Shown here in pieces: positions 63,051-64,000 of a DNA stretch of 64,000 bases. The number at the start of each line of letters is the position of its first letter. Position 1 is the first letter of the stretch. The notes beneath the pieces were generated by a model. It had not been told where the DNA came from and made no database searches. It saw nothing but the letters and a program-made list of their open reading frames with translations. The DNA comes from Salinactinospora qingdaonensis (lineage in GTDB: Bacteria; Actinomycetota; Actinomycetes; Streptosporangiales; Streptosporangiaceae): positions 1-64,000 of the forward strand of contig NZ_BAABDD010000017.1 of NCBI RefSeq assembly GCF_039539445.1. The letters are read 5' to 3'. The position numbers and the translations under genes were made by a program.

Positions 63051-63302
63051 ATGCTGCGTAAGTTCGGAGCAGTCGGCGCTATCGCGGGTATCGCCATGGG
63101 TGCTGTTTTCGCCGCCAGCCCTGCCTACGCCAGCCACGGCAACGGCAACGACCAGAACTACAACCAGAACCTGCAAGGTGTTAGCGCGGCGGTGTGCAAC
63201 ACCAATGTCGGCGCTGCTGTTGGTGTTGTCGTGCCGGTGCTGTCGCCGCAGACCACCGGCGACTGCGTCAGTGGCCCGGTCAACACGATCGTCAACCAGT
63301 AG
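63051..63302 (+). CDS. Small secreted two-cysteine protein, type C
   Basis: 83 residues from the ATG at 63051, chosen over 63045 because AGAGG then has the same spacing as in the next gene. MLRKFGAVGAIAGIAMGAVFAASPAYA is the signal peptide. Mature SHGNGNDQNYNQNLQGVSA and CNTNVGAAVGVVVPVLSP, ending NTIVNQ, with two cysteines 22 apart. From 63151 to the stop, 150 of 152 bases match the following gene. 56 bp after type B. Confidence 0.8.
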   Translation: MLRKFGAVGAIAGIAMGAVFAASPAYASHGNGNDQNYNQNLQGVSAAVCNTNVGAAVGVVVPVLSPQTTGDCVSGPVNTIVNQ

Positions 63303-63338
63303 CCAACAACCGACGAGTCAGCGAAGAGAGGAATCACC

Positions 63339-63584
63339 ATGCTGCGCAAGATCAGCACCCTGGGTCTGCTCGCCGGTACGGCCATCGCGCTCTCCAGCGC
63401 CCCGGCCCTGGCTACGCACGGCAACGGCGATGACCAGAACTACAACCAGAACCTGCAAGGTGTTAGTGCGGCGGTGTGCAACACCAATGTCGGCGCTGCT
63501 GTTGGTGTTGTCGTGCCGGTGCTGTCGCCGCAGACCACCGGCGACTGCGTCAGTGGCCCGGTCAACACGATCGTCAACCAATAG
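63339..63584 (+). CDS. Small secreted two-cysteine protein, type C'
   Basis: 81 residues. MLRKISTLGLLAGTAIALSSAPALA signal peptide, then THGNGDDQNYNQNLQGV. The mature protein is almost identical to type C, while the signal peptides differ, so the duplication was followed by conversion or selection on the mature part. RBS AGAGG 8 nt upstream. 36 bp after type C. Confidence 0.8.
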   Translation: MLRKISTLGLLAGTAIALSSAPALATHGNGDDQNYNQNLQGVSAAVCNTNVGAAVGVVVPVLSPQTTGDCVSGPVNTIVNQ

Positions 63585-63595
63585 TGGGGGCCGCG

Positions 63596-63910
63596 ATGCT
63601 GCGCAAGCTCACCGCCGCCGGACTGGTGGCTGGAGCGGCCCTGGGAGCGGTACTCATGGCCGCTCCGGCGCAGGCGGCTGACCAGCAATTCAACCAGAAT
63701 CTTCAGGTTGTGCCGGTCACGGTGTGCAACGCCAACGCCAGCGTGCTTGGCATCACCGTGCCGGTGCTGTCGCCGCAGACCACCGGCGACTGCACCAACG
63801 GCCCGATTAACACCACGCTCAGCTCCAAAGACGCCTATGAGGCCATCCCACAGGAAGGCAGCGGCAGGCAGAGTGGGCAGGGTGAGAGCCCCGGCTACAC
63901 CGGTTACTAA
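63596..63910 (+). CDS. Small secreted two-cysteine protein, type B', with C-terminal extension
   Basis: 104 residues from the ATG at 63596, 11 bp after the previous stop. MLRKLTAAGLVAGAALGAVLMAAPAQA signal peptide. The core FNQNLQVVPVTVCNANASVLG to GDCTNGP is the same as in type B at base level. It continues with a hydrophilic tail absent from the others (LSSKDAYEAIPQEGSGR, QSGQGESPGYTGY), rich in Gly, Ser and Gln. This tail may tether or extend the assembly. Last gene before a terminator. Confidence 0.78.
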   Translation: MLRKLTAAGLVAGAALGAVLMAAPAQAADQQFNQNLQVVPVTVCNANASVLGITVPVLSPQTTGDCTNGPINTTLSSKDAYEAIPQEGSGRQSGQGESPGYTGY

Positions 63911-63933
63911 GCCCCGGTTCGCCGCCAGGGGGT

Positions 63934-63979
63934 AGCCGCCCCCCTCCTCCTGGGCCCACCGGCGTCGGGAGGGGCGGCT
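63934..63979 (+). terminator. Probable terminator of the small secreted protein operon
   Basis: AGCCGCCCC (63934-63942) pairs with GGGGCGGCT (63971-63979), loop 28 nt with further pairing possible. It begins 23 bp after the last stop codon. Confidence 0.55.
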
Positions 63980-64000
63980 GTCATCCCCCGGAGCCCGCCA

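Noticed and set aside
61853..63910. Reading the secreted array as rodlins
   Set aside because: Rodlins are about 130 residues with a different cysteine layout. The short length and paired cysteines here fit chaplin-like proteins better.

Overview
The window is chromosomal DNA of a high-GC Gram-positive filamentous actinomycete. Gene content (bldC, MerR-like small HTH proteins, XRE/DUF397 pairs, RsbW-like ATPases, chaplin-like secreted proteins, menaquinone-type respiration, system II cytochrome c maturation) and gene order fit the Nocardiopsaceae/Streptosporangiales side of the Actinobacteria. The genus is inferred, not proven. There is no rRNA, no CRISPR array and no intact insertion sequence. 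One tRNA (Tyr) is present.

Layout. 1-1,450: an unrecognised partial ORF and a decayed IS607-type element. 1,576-13,018: housekeeping genes, namely a methyltransferase, a sugar isomerase-like TIM barrel, a TetR regulator, an ABC-2 exporter, proline dehydrogenase, a secreted nuclease, proC, an AcuC-type deacetylase, a phosphatase-like protein and a small HTH protein. 13,393-17,519: a cytochrome c maturation operon (TlpA-CcdA-ResB-CcsB). 17,520-21,326: an accessory block with two decayed genes, an XRE/DUF397 pair and an ATPase, ending in a truncated copy of the ccsB 3' end. 21,541-27,890: a TPR regulator, a second ATPase, an eRF1-like/DUF2795/DUF2267 stress cluster, a PLDc_N protein, bldC and a DUF4229 protein. 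27,936-49,657: a secreted beta-propeller protein, then menG, a menaquinone/geranylgeranyl reductase, the complete 14-gene complex I operon nuoA-N, a polyprenyl diphosphate synthase and a PRC-barrel protein. 49,905-61,427: RarD-like transporter, msrA, a PIN-domain toxin-antitoxin pair, a small secreted protein, a protein with a Tyr/Gln/Gly/Pro repeat tail, an SDR-like oxidoreductase, an aquaporin, korAB, HtpX, YajQ and tRNA-Tyr. 61,853-63,910: five tandem genes for small secreted two-cysteine proteins.

How it works together. Quinone tail synthesis (polyprenyl synthase), ring methylation (MenG), tail reduction (MenJ-like) and the quinone-reducing complex I lie within 20 kb. The two promoter regions in front of the reductase and of nuoA each hold a palindrome of the Rex type (GTGAA-N4-TTCAC), so the cluster is probably controlled by NADH/NAD+ ratio.

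Most interesting. The right end carries a tandem family of chaplin-like secreted proteins with near-identical internal blocks. Two of its promoter regions share an inverted repeat (ATATGT-N9-ACATAT) placed exactly 20 nt before the -35 box. I also see a terminator-linked dispersed repeat in three places and a ccsB 3'-end duplication that looks like the scar of an insertion.
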